A stretch of DNA of 64,000 bases from Methylocystis bryophila (lineage in GTDB: Bacteria; Pseudomonadota; Alphaproteobacteria; Rhizobiales; Beijerinckiaceae), in assembly GCF_027925445.1 (NCBI RefSeq), contig NZ_AP027149.1, positions 62,001 through 126,000 on the forward strand, written 5' to 3'. How positions within the stretch are numbered: the first letter of the stretch is position 1; each line of letters opens with the position of its first letter. Under the pieces are notes generated by a model. The model worked only from the letters and a program-made list of their open reading frames with translations, had not been told where the DNA came from and did no database searches. This document shows, one piece after another, positions 6,974 to 15,933 of this stretch. The translations under genes and the position numbers were made by a program.

Positions 6974-7531
6974 CTAAGCCACCGCTTCCTCACGCCGCGC
7001 GGCGAAAGGATAGGCGGCCTCGACGACATAAGGCCCTCCGCCGACGGAATTCCTCGACGAATAGAGGACGAAGCGCGTCGGCGAAAATTTGAGCGACGGA
7101 AAATAGCCCCGCGCGCTCAGATAGTCCGCGACCGCCATCGGAGACGCGCCGCGCAGCCGCGCCAGCGTCACATGCGGCGTGAATTTGCGCGCCTCCGGAG
7201 CCGCGCCGAGCCGCCGCATCAGGCGCTCCTGTTCGGCCTGAAGCTCCACGATCGCCGGATCGGGCCGCGCTCTCACGACAATGGCGCGCGGCTTGTCGCC
7301 GCCGAAAGCGGAAAGCTCCCCGAGCGTCACGATCGGCGCGGCGCGGCGGACGGCGTAGAGCGCATGCTCGACGTCACGGGCCGTCCGGTCGTCGACGTCC
7401 CCGATGAATCGCAGCGTGAGATGGTAGTTTTCCACGTCGATCCAGCGGGCGCCGGAGAGTCCGCCGCGCAGTCGTGCGAGGCTCTCGCCGATTTCGGCCG
7501 GGATCTCCAAGGCTGTGAACAGTCTCGGCAT
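6974..7531 (-). CDS. thpR: RNA 2',3'-cyclic phosphodiesterase
   Basis: 185 residues with the two HxTx motifs of the 2H phosphoesterase superfamily: HLTLRF near residue 42 and HVTLARL near residue 121, about 80 residues apart as expected. The start MPRLFTALEIP and FIGDVDD segment are typical of the ThpR/LigT subfamily. The enzyme opens 2',3'-cyclic phosphates on RNA ends and can ligate tRNA halves in reverse; it is cytosolic. The C-terminus YSSRNSVGGGPYVVEAAYPF matches the family. It is monocistronic and convergent with plsC. Confidence 0.9.
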   Translation of the reverse strand: MPRLFTALEIPAEIGESLARLRGGLSGARWIDVENYHLTLRFIGDVDDRTARDVEHALYAVRRAAPIVTLGELSAFGGDKPRAIVVRARPDPAIVELQAEQERLMRRLGAAPEARKFTPHVTLARLRGASPMAVADYLSARGYFPSLKFSPTRFVLYSSRNSVGGGPYVVEAAYPFAARREEAVA

Positions 7532-7641
7532 GACTTTCCTCCCGCAGAAAACGTGATCGATTTTAGTATCTTAGCGCGCCCGAGGCGCGAAAACATCGCC
7601 GTTTCTCCGCATGCCCGCGCCAAAAGCGCGCCGCGCGCAGT

Positions 7642-8346
7642 TCAATGCGCTTTTTTGGCCCGCGCGATCATGATTTCGCGAAGGCTCTCCTCGACCGCGG
7701 GCGCGACTCCCGCCACAATCCGCCCGACGCCCTCGGCGGTGGGATGGAGCCCGTCTTTCTGCAAGAGCGCGGCGTCCTTATCGAGGCCGTCGAGAAAGAA
7801 AGGATAGAGCGGCAAGGACTGCGCGCGCGCGAGCCCCGGGTAGATCGCGTCGAACTGCGTCCGATAGGCGTCGCCGTAATTGCCGCTCGCCTTCATGCCG
7901 GCGAGCAAGATCGCGGCGCCCTTTTCCTTGATCGCGGCGAGCATTTTTTCGAGATTCTGGCGCGTGAGCTTCGGGTCGACGCCCCGCAGCATGTCATTGG
8001 CCCCGAGCTCGAGAATCACGAGATCCGGCTTCTCGCTGAGCGCGTAATCGAGCCGGGCGAGGCCATCGGCGGTCGTGTCGCCGGACACGCCGGCGTTGAC
8101 GACGCGCACGGGAAAACCGTCCGCGACAAGGCGTCTCTCGAGCTGCGCCGGGAACGCCTGGGCGCTCGGCAATTGGAAGCCCGCGGTCAGGCTATCGCCG
8201 AAGGCCACGACCGTCAGGGTTTCGACGCATTTCCGGTCGAGGCCGAGAAAGGGCGGAGCGTCCGCGCACTCCGCCGCCGCGACGGCCGGGGGGAGCAGCA
8301 CGCCGAGACAAAGGACGTAGGAGACGGCTTGGAAGGCGGCGCGCAA
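7642..8346 (-). CDS. TesA-like periplasmic GDSL esterase / arylesterase
   Basis: The mature protein begins with VVAFGDSLTAGFQLP (block I, Ser nucleophile), continues with NAGVSGDTTADG (block II), LVILELGANDMLRG (block III) and DGLHPTAEGVGRI (block V, Asp and His), the SGNH-hydrolase order of the TesA/lysophospholipase L1 group. A signal peptide (YVLCLGVLLPPAVAAA) precedes it. The start is uncertain: the TTG at 8346 gives a compact signal peptide and avoids overlap, while an ATG at 8424 would overlap the divergent ABC ATPase gene. TesA next to a YbbA-type ATPase is a conserved arrangement. Confidence 0.85.
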   Translation of the reverse strand: MRAAFQAVSYVLCLGVLLPPAVAAAECADAPPFLGLDRKCVETLTVVAFGDSLTAGFQLPSAQAFPAQLERRLVADGFPVRVVNAGVSGDTTADGLARLDYALSEKPDLVILELGANDMLRGVDPKLTRQNLEKMLAAIKEKGAAILLAGMKASGNYGDAYRTQFDAIYPGLARAQSLPLYPFFLDGLDKDAALLQKDGLHPTAEGVGRIVAGVAPAVEESLREIMIARAKKAH

Positions 8347-8398
8347 AGCGGCATAAGAGCGCGCGCTCCGTTTAAACGCCCAGATCGAGGCCCCGCAG

Positions 8399-9088
<690 letters not shown>

Positions 9089-9097
9089 GTCCTCAGA

Positions 9098-9212
9098 GCG
9101 CGATGCGTAAAAAGGGAAACCGGTTTTTTCGCGCGAATCGCGCTCTAAGTTTTTGGAATCGATCACATTATTTGCATTTGAGCGGTTCCGCTCAAACGCA
9201 GCGTGATCTATA
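9098..9212. repeat. Dispersed palindromic repeat, full copy
   Basis: This is the cleanest full copy of the main repeat: GGAAACCGG, AATCGCGCTCTAA, GAATCGATCACATTATTTGC, then the palindrome TTTGAGCGGTTCCGCTCAAA and GCGTGATCT. It sits between the ABC ATPase gene and the convergent TrmN6-like gene, exactly where a permease gene would be expected. Confidence 0.8.
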
Positions 9213-9969
9213 ACGGCGCGGGCCGCAGTCCGCGAAGGATCGCGTCGGCGAGCGGCGCATAGGCGCCGTCCGAATGATGCAAGATCAGGGGCGGCAGGAT
9301 CGAGAGCGGGGCCTTCGAGCCCTTGACTCCACGGATCAGCACACGGGTCGCCGCGGCCCCGTCGCGCGGCGAGACGGGGAGAATCGCGACGCCGCCGAGC
9401 TTCGTTCCCATGGCCGCCAAGCATTCAGCGAGCGCCTCGGCGCGATGGATCATCGCGAAGCTTCCCCCGGGCGCGAGCAGCGCCAGCGCCGCGCGCGTCC
9501 AATCGGCGAGCGGGACCGCGGCGACATGCGCCAGGGCCCTGGCGGGATCTGGGGACGCGCGCACCCTGCCTTTCGCGTGGTGGGGAGGATTGGTGAGAAC
9601 GACGTCCGCCTCCTCGTAGACGAGCCCCGAGGCGCGGCGATTCGCCGCGTCTACGAAATCCGCTTCGAAGACGCGCGCCCGCTCCTCCAGGCGATTGAGG
9701 CGAATGTTCTCGCGGGCGAGCGCCGCCGCCGCAGGCGCGATCTCCACAAGGCCGATCCGCGCCCTTGGAGCGAGCAGCGCGGCGGAGAGGCCGACGGCGC
9801 CCACGCCAGCGCCGAGATCGAGAATGAGACCCGAAACGGCCGCAGGCGTCGCGGCGGCCAGCAAGGCGGCGTCGAGGCCGACACGATGGCCGCGCTCGTC
9901 CTGCGCCAATTGTAGCCGCCCGCCCAGGAACCCGGAGATTCGCGTCGCCATGCGTTGAAGCAGTGTCAT
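9208..9969 (-). CDS. TrmN6-like tRNA/RNA adenine-N6 methyltransferase
   Basis: 253 residues. Motif I is LILDLGAGVGAVGLSAALL (about 48-66), the acidic loop is GLVEIAPAAA, and the catalytic tetrad is NPPH in VVLTNPPHHAKGR, where most N6-adenine methylases have NPPY; NPPH/NPPF variants are known in the YfiC/TrmN6 family. The N-terminal GGRLQLAQDERGHRVGLDAALLAA region is typical of TrmN6, which methylates A37 of tRNA-Val in E. coli. The substrate here is inferred. The stop lies at the edge of the repeat. Downstream gene is ispB-like, divergent. Confidence 0.8.
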   Translation of the reverse strand: MTLLQRMATRISGFLGGRLQLAQDERGHRVGLDAALLAAATPAAVSGLILDLGAGVGAVGLSAALLAPRARIGLVEIAPAAAALARENIRLNRLEERARVFEADFVDAANRRASGLVYEEADVVLTNPPHHAKGRVRASPDPARALAHVAAVPLADWTRAALALLAPGGSFAMIHRAEALAECLAAMGTKLGGVAILPVSPRDGAAATRVLIRGVKGSKAPLSILPPLILHHSDGAYAPLADAILRGLRPAPL

Positions 9970-10064
9970 GGCCGGGGGCCCCTCGGCAAGCCGCTAAACC
10001 GGCGCATTCGGTTGAGCTTGCCGCCCGTAACGCAAACAATTAAGTTGCAGCTGCCGTCGAGTGG

Positions 10065-11111
10065 ATGGTCATGAGGCAGGATGGGGGAGCAGTGGGTATC
10101 GTCATTTCGCTCGACGAGAGAGAAAAGAAAAGCGGCGCAAGCCTCGATAATCTATTGGCTTTGATCCGCCCCGATCTCGAGCGCACCAATCAGCTCATTA
10201 TTCAGCGGATGGGCTCGGATGTGACGACCATCCCGGAGGTCGCCAATCATCTGATCTCTGCGGGCGGCAAGCGACTGCGCCCAATGCTTGTGCTCGCGAC
10301 CGCCGGCATGTGCGGCTACAAAGGCGACGGACATCTGAAATTCGCCGCTGGCATTGAGTTTATGCACACGGCCACGCTGCTCCACGACGACGTCGTCGAC
10401 GAGAGCGACATGCGCCGGGGCAAGATCGCCGCGCGCATGCTCTGGGGCAACGAGACCTGCGTGCTCGTCGGCGACTTCCTGCTCGGCCACGCGTTCAAGA
10501 TGATGGTCGAGCCCGGCAATCTCCCTTGTCTCACCGTCGTTTCGAGCGCCGCGGCGGTCATCGCCGAAGGCGAGATCATGCAGCTCAACGCGGCCAAGGA
10601 CACGCAGACGACGGAAGACGCCTACATGGAGGTGATTCGGCGCAAGACAGCAGAGCTGTTCGCCGCCGCCGCCGAGGTGGGAGTCATTCTCTCCGGCCGC
10701 CCGAAGGCCGACATCGCCGCCGCGCGCAGCTATGGGATGAATCTTGGCGTCGCCTTTCAGCTCATCGACGACGCGCTGGACTATGGCGGCTCCTCGGCGA
10801 AGCTCGGCAAGAATGTCGGAGACGATTTCCGCGAGGGCAAGATCACGCTGCCGGTCGTGCTGGCCTTCCGCCGCGGCACCGAGAGCGAGCGCGAGTTCTG
10901 GCGTCGAACGCTCGAGAAGGCGGAGATCAAGGACGGCGACGTCGAGATCGCCTGCGGCCTCATGAAGAAGCACAAGGCGCTCGACGACACGATCGAGCGC
11001 GCGAGCCATTACGCAGCGATCGCTCGCGACGCGATGGAGATTTTTCCGCCCTCGCCGTCGAAAAGCGCTCTGCTCGAGGTGCTCGATTTCTGCATCGAGC
11101 GGGTGCACTAG
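10065..11111 (+). CDS. All-trans polyprenyl (octaprenyl-type) diphosphate synthase
   Basis: 348 residues from the ATG at 10065; in-frame starts at 10071 (ATG) and 10092 (GTG) are also possible. It has the first Asp-rich motif LLHDDVVDESDMRRG (about 105-119), GGKRLRPMLVLATAG before it, and the second motif FQLIDDALDYGG (about 230-241), followed by GKNVGDDFREGKITLP. This is the long-chain prenyltransferase type that makes the ubiquinone side chain from IPP and FPP. Chain length cannot be fixed from sequence alone. It is divergent from the TrmN6-like gene, as often seen in alphaproteobacteria. Confidence 0.9.
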   Translation: MVMRQDGGAVGIVISLDEREKKSGASLDNLLALIRPDLERTNQLIIQRMGSDVTTIPEVANHLISAGGKRLRPMLVLATAGMCGYKGDGHLKFAAGIEFMHTATLLHDDVVDESDMRRGKIAARMLWGNETCVLVGDFLLGHAFKMMVEPGNLPCLTVVSSAAAVIAEGEIMQLNAAKDTQTTEDAYMEVIRRKTAELFAAAAEVGVILSGRPKADIAAARSYGMNLGVAFQLIDDALDYGGSSAKLGKNVGDDFREGKITLPVVLAFRRGTESEREFWRRTLEKAEIKDGDVEIACGLMKKHKALDDTIERASHYAAIARDAMEIFPPSPSKSALLEVLDFCIERVH

Positions 11112-11239
11112 CGCGTTTCCCGCTCGAAGCCACCGCCCCCTAAGGAAGAGCGACGCCGACGAACGGGCCGGGCTTGCGAAGTTAACGGAGAGGCGACAAG
11201 CGGCGGTCGCTCAGGCCGCCGAACGCGGGAAGGGCGCGG

Positions 11240-11752
11240 ATGGGCGAGGCGCCGTCGAAGACCGAGATCCTTGTGGCGCGAGCGGCCGTTCTGTTGCTGG
11301 TCACCTTCGCAGTGGTCGATATTCTTTACTACGGCCTTTCGACGCAGGAGCTGGACCGGCTTTGGCGTAACATCTCCGCCCGCCCCAGCGGTCCGATGAC
11401 CTTCCGTTTCTTTCTGCAACCCGCAATGGCGATCATCGCAGCGGCGCGTGACGGCGCAAACGACGCGCGCCGAGGTCGCAGGCCCTATCTCGCCGCCATT
11501 CTGTTCGGCGGCGAGAAACGCGGGGCTCGCCTCTGGGAAGGCCTGCTCTCAACCGCCAGAATCCTGATCCTCGGCGTCGTCATGGACGTCGCCTATCAAC
11601 TCGCCTTTCTCGATTCATTTTATCCAGGCGAGGCGGCAGTCATCGCGATATTGCTCGCGTTTCTCCCCTATGCGTTGCTGCGGGGACCGGCGGCGCGTTT
11701 GGCGCGACGTTTGATGGCGGGGCGCAGCCCATCCACAAACCCATTCCGGTGA
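11240..11752 (+). CDS. Hypothetical integral membrane protein
   Basis: 170 residues from an ATG at 11240 with GGAAGGG upstream. Hydrophobic segments are visible at about 13-32 (VARAAVLLLVTFAVVDILYY), 104-121 (ILILGVVMDVAYQLAFL) and 130-147 (AAVIAILLAFLPYALL). The middle contains a conserved-looking FRFFLQPAMAIIAAARDG stretch, also seen in conserved alphaproteobacterial hypothetical membrane proteins. No function is assigned. It is 128 bases downstream of the polyprenyl synthase on the same strand. Confidence 0.7.
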   Translation: MGEAPSKTEILVARAAVLLLVTFAVVDILYYGLSTQELDRLWRNISARPSGPMTFRFFLQPAMAIIAAARDGANDARRGRRPYLAAILFGGEKRGARLWEGLLSTARILILGVVMDVAYQLAFLDSFYPGEAAVIAILLAFLPYALLRGPAARLARRLMAGRSPSTNPFR

Positions 11753-11816
11753 AGAGCCCCAAAGGCGCTCAAGCGAGGAGCCGCGAGCGGCTGCTCGAGC
11801 TCATTCTGAGCCGTCC

Positions 11817-13034
11817 TTATGTGGTGGAAGCGGCGAGCGCATAGCGGCGGCAATGCTCGAGATAGGCGCGTTCATGCACCGCCAGCAGATCGACCACGCT
11901 GCGCCAGAGCCAGGTCGGCGCGTCGAGTGTGCGGGTGCGATTGCGACCAAGCTCCGCGCTCCAGGCGTCTCGGGTCGCGCGGTCCATCTGACGGGCATGC
12001 GCCTTTCCGACGACCGCGGCGAGATAGCCAGCGGCTTTGACAGCCTCGTCGACCTCGATGGCGTCGATCTCGAGCTTCAGGTCTTGCGGACGCAGCTCGC
12101 GCACGACGATAGGCGTTCCGTTGACGCGAGCCGCGCGCATGCGCTCGCCGAGATGCGGTGAAAGGGCGCGCGCGCCGGTGACGACGCGTTCCGCCGGGTC
12201 TTCCGGCGTCATCCTATCGTTTGCGATCGGCGCAGCTTCTTTTTGCGCTTCTTTGAGGTCGAGCAAGCAGAACGTAGGCGGCTTCTTGCGCCGGCTGCGG
12301 ATCATCAGGAGCGCGGCATAGCGGAGCTTGCCGAGCGAGCTGCAGCCCTTCATCCAATAGGCGCAATCGATGACCTCCGCCGTGGCTCCGTCGTCACGGG
12401 TGCGCAACATGGTGACCAGGCGTTGGATATCCTCGCGCTCGAAGAGCGCGAAAATGTCCTGGCGCTCCTCAGCGGAGAGAGGCCAGAACCGCTTTCCCAA
12501 GGGAATGTTCGGCAAAGGATCGCGCAGTCGCTGGCGCGCAAGCGTCGCCCAGCTTGCAATCCGCGATTGACGGATCGCGAGCGTCACCGATTTCGGTCGC
12601 TCCATCTCCATGTTCTCGTCAAAGCCAGGTTCAAAGGCGCGTTCGTAACCGTCCATCATGGACTCGAGCATGCGGGCCGTCATGACGCCAGGCAGATTGG
12701 ATCCTCGCGCCGCGGAGGCGAGGGAGAGACCGAGACGAATGAGGTCATGCGCAGGATTGCCGACGACCGTCTGATCAAGATCGCGGATTTGGATCTCGAT
12801 CTTCTCGTTGGCGCCGGCGATCGGTCCGAGGTTGCCGACATGGCAGTCGCCGCAGATCCAGATGGGCGGCCCTTCCGGCAACTGGCGGCCCTGGATATTC
12901 GAAAGCCAGTCGTAAAACTGCTCGGTGGAGCCGCGCACGTAGCGGTGCGGGGAAGCCGCCATCTTGAGGCGGCGAACGGCGTCGAGGCGATTCAATCGCT
13001 CGTGCGGCTGTGGAATGTCGCTGACCCCACGCAT
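11817..13034 (-). CDS. DUF2252 family protein
   Basis: 405 residues from an ATG at 13034 with AGGGAG 7 bases upstream. DUF2252 features are present: HRYVRGSTEQFYDWL (about 30-44), ICGDCHVGNLGPI (about 60-72), IRDLDQTVVGNPAHDLIRL (about 82-100), and a C-terminal ARQMDRATRDAW. The GDxHxGN and D-D motifs recall a kinase-like (APH/HipA-like) fold, but no substrate is known. It is the last chromosomal gene before the left end of the integrated element. Confidence 0.85.
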   Translation of the reverse strand: MRGVSDIPQPHERLNRLDAVRRLKMAASPHRYVRGSTEQFYDWLSNIQGRQLPEGPPIWICGDCHVGNLGPIAGANEKIEIQIRDLDQTVVGNPAHDLIRLGLSLASAARGSNLPGVMTARMLESMMDGYERAFEPGFDENMEMERPKSVTLAIRQSRIASWATLARQRLRDPLPNIPLGKRFWPLSAEERQDIFALFEREDIQRLVTMLRTRDDGATAEVIDCAYWMKGCSSLGKLRYAALLMIRSRRKKPPTFCLLDLKEAQKEAAPIANDRMTPEDPAERVVTGARALSPHLGERMRAARVNGTPIVVRELRPQDLKLEIDAIEVDEAVKAAGYLAAVVGKAHARQMDRATRDAWSAELGRNRTRTLDAPTWLWRSVVDLLAVHERAYLEHCRRYALAASTT

Positions 13035-13254
13035 GCGAAGCTCCCTACGCTTGTCGAGCTAGCGTCCCCGATTTCAAAGACAAGGCCGCGCTGGCCCTCA
13101 GGCCAGAGGGCGCTCGAACGGAACCCTTCGCAGCGACGATCTTCGAGGCGCAGCGCGTTACGAACTCGTATTTGCTTGCTCGAAGGCGGCTTTCGCTCAG
13201 GGTAGGGAGGGAGGCGCTAGGCCTTGGCGGAGAGAATATCCGCTCGGCTTATGC

Positions 13255-13270
13255 TGGCAGGAGTGGAGGG
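13255..13270. other. attL: displaced copy of the tRNA-Trp 3' end
   Basis: The 16 bases TGGCAGGAGTGGAGGG are identical to 23639-23654. They equal the last 16 bases of tRNA-Trp (including CCA) read on the other strand, so this is the left recombination product. Homology stops at 13271 (G here, A at the tRNA). Confidence 0.85.
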
Positions 13271-13315
13271 GGTATCCAAAACCCCTTTAGATCAGATACT
13301 TGCAATCGGCCCACC

Positions 13316-13570
13316 GTGGGAACTGCGCCCTTTGACTCCAAAGGGGTTTCCCATGCGCTGGCCCACCACGCTGAAGGCCTTCCTGAAAAAGAAATTGCCG
13401 CCCCGACTGGCATCGGAAGCGGCAACGCAAATAGGTTTGTTTTGGCGGCTGAAGCTTACTTCGCTTCCCCTCTCGATGCAACGCCCTTGCCGCATGTGCG
13501 GGCCGCCCATGAGCGCGATCGGCTGGCGCGCGAGCGCCTGGGCCTCGTCTGTTGGGGAGGTCGCCGATGA
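13316..13570 (+). CDS. Small hypothetical protein, first gene of the element
   Basis: 84 residues from a GTG at 13316. The frame was preferred over the two other open frames here because its TGA overlaps the ATG of the next gene (ATGA at 13567-13570), as at the following junctions of this operon. The sequence (LPEKEIAAPTGIGSGNANRF, then HERDRLARERLGLVCWGGRR) is polar and without a recognised domain. No clear ribosome site precedes the GTG, so the start is tentative. Confidence 0.45.
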   Translation: MGTAPFDSKGVSHALAHHAEGLPEKEIAAPTGIGSGNANRFVLAAEAYFASPLDATPLPHVRAAHERDRLARERLGLVCWGGRR

Positions 13571-13824
13571 ACGCGCCTCTCAATCACACGGTCATTTGCG
13601 AGCACGTGGCGTCCGAGGCCGAGCTTATCGCTCTGGACGGCATTGTCGAGTTTGCAAGCGTGTTGTGCATGCAGTCGACCGCGCTCTTGGCCGCAGCGGC
13701 GACGTCTGACGTGTTGGCGACAGGCGAGCGCCTGTTGACGTGTCATCGCGCGCTGACTGCCGCAATCGCGTGCTGGCGAGAAGCCGATCCTGCCCTCTCT
13801 TCGAACGAAGGGAGCGTCGCATGA
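13567..13824 (+). CDS. Small hypothetical protein upstream of the replication gene
   Basis: 85 residues from the ATG at 13567 (GGGGAGG 8 bases upstream). It is rich in Ala, His and Cys (HTVICEHVASEAELIALDG), with no known motif; predicted mostly helical. It overlaps the preceding ORF by 4 bases and the helicase gene by 4 bases (ATGA at 13821), so it is translationally coupled to both. It may be an accessory replication or regulatory factor; this is a guess from position. Confidence 0.6.
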   Translation: MNAPLNHTVICEHVASEAELIALDGIVEFASVLCMQSTALLAAAATSDVLATGERLLTCHRALTAAIACWREADPALSSNEGSVA

Positions 13825-15260
13825 CCTTTCTCGAAAACGGGTTTAATCCCGGCTGGACGCAGGCGGAAAAGGATCGCTGGGCAGCGGAGGGAGCGGCCAA
13901 ATACAAACCCCCAGCCAACAACGGCAGTTCTGCTCATAAAGCGAAATCGTCCGCAACGCTTATTCGCTGCGCCGACGTGAAAATCGAAGCCATTGACTGG
14001 CTTTGGCATGGCTGGCTCGCAAGGCGAAAGTTGCACGTCCTCGCCGGAGCGCCCGGAGGCGGCAAGTCGACGATCGCATATTCGGTGATCGCGATCATTA
14101 CGAGCGCCGGGACTTTCCCCGACGGCTCGAGATGCGCGTCGGCGGGCAATGTCGTCATCTGGTCGAGCGAAGACGATCCTTCTGACACCATAAAGCCCCG
14201 GCTAGTCGCGATGGGAGCGGACGTTAAGCGCGTCTATTTCGTCAGGGGAGCGACCGAAGGCGGAAAAGCGCGCCCCTTCGATCCATCGAAGGACATGGAT
14301 GCGCTTGCGACCGCAATTGCCGACATAGGCGGCGTTGTGCTCGTCATTATCGACTCTATCGCAGAGGCGGTGAGCGGTGACAGTCATAAGAACACCGAGG
14401 CGCGTCGCGGGCTTCAGCCGGTCGTCGACTTGGCGCAATCCGCCAATGCGGCCGTGCTTGGAATCGCTCACTTCACCAAGGGCACATTCGGCCGCTCGCC
14501 CATAGACCGCATCACGGGTTCGCTCGCGTTCGGCGCAATGGCGCGCGTCGTCCTGGTCGCGGCTAAGAATGATAGCGACGAAGGGCCTGCCCGCATTATC
14601 GCACGCGCCAAGAGCAACATTGGGCCGGATGGCGACGGCTTCGTCTACGACTTGGAACAGCGTCCTGTCCCCTCTCATGAAGGGATGTTCGCGTCGTGTG
14701 TCGCATGGGGCGAGGCTCTTGAAGGGTCGGCGCGCGAGCTACTGGCTCAAGTAGAGGGTGATGAGCCTACGAGCGACGGCGACGGCGAGGCCGTGAATAA
14801 GGCCAAGGAGTTCATTAGCGAGACCTTAGCCGCTGGGCCAAAGGCGGCGAAGGAGGTTGAGGCTGAAGCCAAGGGCGCGGGCCACTCGGAAAGAACCATC
14901 CGGCGCGCGAAGAAAGCGCTCGCTGTGGTTGCAATAAAGGGACGATCCGCGCCTTCCGGCGCGTGGACGTGGTCTCTGCCGGTGCTCGATCTCAAGCGAC
15001 AAGGCGGCCAAGGCGGCCAACACGGCCAACGGGTGGCCACCTTCGATAAGCCCAACAAAACCGGGCGACACGCCGAAGGCGGCCAAGATGGCCAACTCTA
15101 CGAGCAGAGGCCGTCTAGATCGTCCGCTCAGGGTAACTTGGCCGCCTTGGCCGCCTTCTCTGAAAGCCCTGAAGAACTGGGCAAAAATCTAGATGGCCAA
15201 TGTTTGGCCACCTTGGCCACCTTGGCCACCTTCGACAGCCCGGAAGGGGGTCAGCTATGA
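13821..15260 (+). CDS. RepA-like replicative helicase (AAA_25 / RecA-type ATPase)
   Basis: 479 residues. Residues 1-60 form a Trp-rich lead-in (GWTQAEKDRW). The RecA-like core has Walker A GAPGGGKST (76-84), VVIWSSEDDPSDTIKPRL, Walker B VVLVIIDSIAEAVSGD (about 171-186) and IAHFTKG, the pattern of RSF1010 RepA-type hexameric helicases of plasmids, phages and islands. A C-terminal winged-helix-like part (SERTIRRAKKAL, GAWTWSLP) follows. The last 90 residues are low in complexity (QGGQGGQHGQ, LATLATLAT) because they are encoded by an iteron-like 9-bp repeat array. It probably drives replication of the excised element; no primase gene was found. ATGA overlaps couple it to both neighbours. Confidence 0.85.
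   Translation: MTFLENGFNPGWTQAEKDRWAAEGAAKYKPPANNGSSAHKAKSSATLIRCADVKIEAIDWLWHGWLARRKLHVLAGAPGGGKSTIAYSVIAIITSAGTFPDGSRCASAGNVVIWSSEDDPSDTIKPRLVAMGADVKRVYFVRGATEGGKARPFDPSKDMDALATAIADIGGVVLVIIDSIAEAVSGDSHKNTEARRGLQPVVDLAQSANAAVLGIAHFTKGTFGRSPIDRITGSLAFGAMARVVLVAAKNDSDEGPARIIARAKSNIGPDGDGFVYDLEQRPVPSHEGMFASCVAWGEALEGSARELLAQVEGDEPTSDGDGEAVNKAKEFISETLAAGPKAAKEVEAEAKGAGHSERTIRRAKKALAVVAIKGRSAPSGAWTWSLPVLDLKRQGGQGGQHGQRVATFDKPNKTGRHAEGGQDGQLYEQRPSRSSAQGNLAALAAFSESPEELGKNLDGQCLATLATLATFDSPEGGQL
15001..15232. repeat. Iteron-like 9-bp repeat array in the 3' end of the rep gene
   Basis: The unit AAGGYGGCC occurs at 15001, 15010 and 15076 with weaker copies at 15019 and 15085; its reverse complement GGCCRCCTT occurs at 15035, 15140, 15149, 15206, 15215 and 15224. 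Copies in one orientation prevail on the left, the other on the right. Because the unit is three codons long, the array stays in frame. This looks like the origin of replication recognised by the helicase, although low-complexity protein sequence is an alternative reading. Confidence 0.55.
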
Positions 15261-15550
15261 CCGGCCCGCATCAACTTCCGGCTGTATCGACCAAATTCCG
15301 CGTCGGAAAGAAGTTCGTTTGCGAGATGAGCTTCGGTCCGTCGGGGCTGGCCTGCGAATGGTCGCCGCGCGTTCCGGATCATCTCAGCAAGAAGGACCTT
15401 AGGACGTATCGCCAGCGGCGCGACATGCTCTTGGCTGAGGTCGCGGCCCTAATAGGCGCGCCTGTTGGCGTCGCAGATGGCAGAGGCTGCGGCTTCGTCA
15501 TGAGCGTCATACGCCCCGAGGACGCGGCACAAGCGGAAGGCCGCGCATGA
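15257..15550 (+). CDS. Hypothetical protein between replication and head genes
   Basis: 97 residues from the ATG at 15257 (GGAAGGGGG upstream), overlapping the rep stop by 4 bases. It contains FVCEMSFGPSGLACEWSPRV, KKDLRTYRQRRDMLLAEVAA and GRGCGFVMSVI. No family is recognised. Its place, ahead of the head-closure and terminase genes, is where a small terminase could be expected, but no helix-turn-helix is evident. Confidence 0.65.
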   Translation: MTGPHQLPAVSTKFRVGKKFVCEMSFGPSGLACEWSPRVPDHLSKKDLRTYRQRRDMLLAEVAALIGAPVGVADGRGCGFVMSVIRPEDAAQAEGRA

Positions 15551-15885
15551 CTATCGCTTCTTATGGCAGGCGCGCTGAAGGGCTCGTCACGAAATACGGC
15601 CAGCCCGCTATCCTGCGTCGCGTGACTACAGACTGGGGCGGACAGGTGACGGTCTCGGCTGACTACAGCGTCACGGCCTTGCAGATGGTCAAGCGTGACC
15701 AGCCTGACGCCAATGCGCCATCGCCCGCGCCTGAAGCCACGTTCTACTTGCTCTCGTCACTAGAGCCAGGACCACAGGACGTGCTCGTTATCGGCGCTGT
15801 CAGTTACGCGATCGTCGATGTGAAGGCGCTAGCGCCTGGCGTCGGCGCGCAAGTCTACGAATGCGTGGGGAGACGGCCCCGATGA
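15547..15885 (+). CDS. Putative phage head-closure / head-tail adaptor protein
   Basis: 112 residues, coupled by ATGA to the upstream ORF. The lead YGRRAEGLVTKYGQPAILRR and the later beta-rich part (ATFYLLSSLEPGPQDVLVIG, AIVDVKALAPG) are typical of small beta-barrel neck proteins such as HK97 gp7 or SPP1 gp16 relatives, which often start with a Kxx(G)xPxxLRR stretch. In a complete virion it would close the portal and present the tail-binding surface. In an element without tail genes this is the protein that would need to match a helper tail. Confidence 0.55.
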   Translation: MTIASYGRRAEGLVTKYGQPAILRRVTTDWGGQVTVSADYSVTALQMVKRDQPDANAPSPAPEATFYLLSSLEPGPQDVLVIGAVSYAIVDVKALAPGVGAQVYECVGRRPR

Positions 15886-15908
15886 TGGTTCCAATAGTCA
15901 GCTCTTCT

Positions 15909-15933
15909 GGGTGGGGGGCAAACGGGGGGCGGG
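15909..15933 (+). other. G-quadruplex-forming motif in the only gap of the operon
   Basis: Four G-runs (3, 6, 6 and 3 G) separated by T, CAAAC and C lie in the 85-base gap between the head-closure and large-terminase genes. Apart from this gap the structural operon has overlapping genes from 13567 to 21305. It could be part of a packaging (cos-type) site or an RNA control element; neither is shown. Confidence 0.4.

Noticed and set aside
13224..13709. 161-residue plus-strand ORF at the left end of the element
   Set aside because: It overlaps completely the frames at 13316-13570 and 13567-13824, which have the ATGA coupling used throughout the operon; its sequence looks like an out-of-frame shadow.
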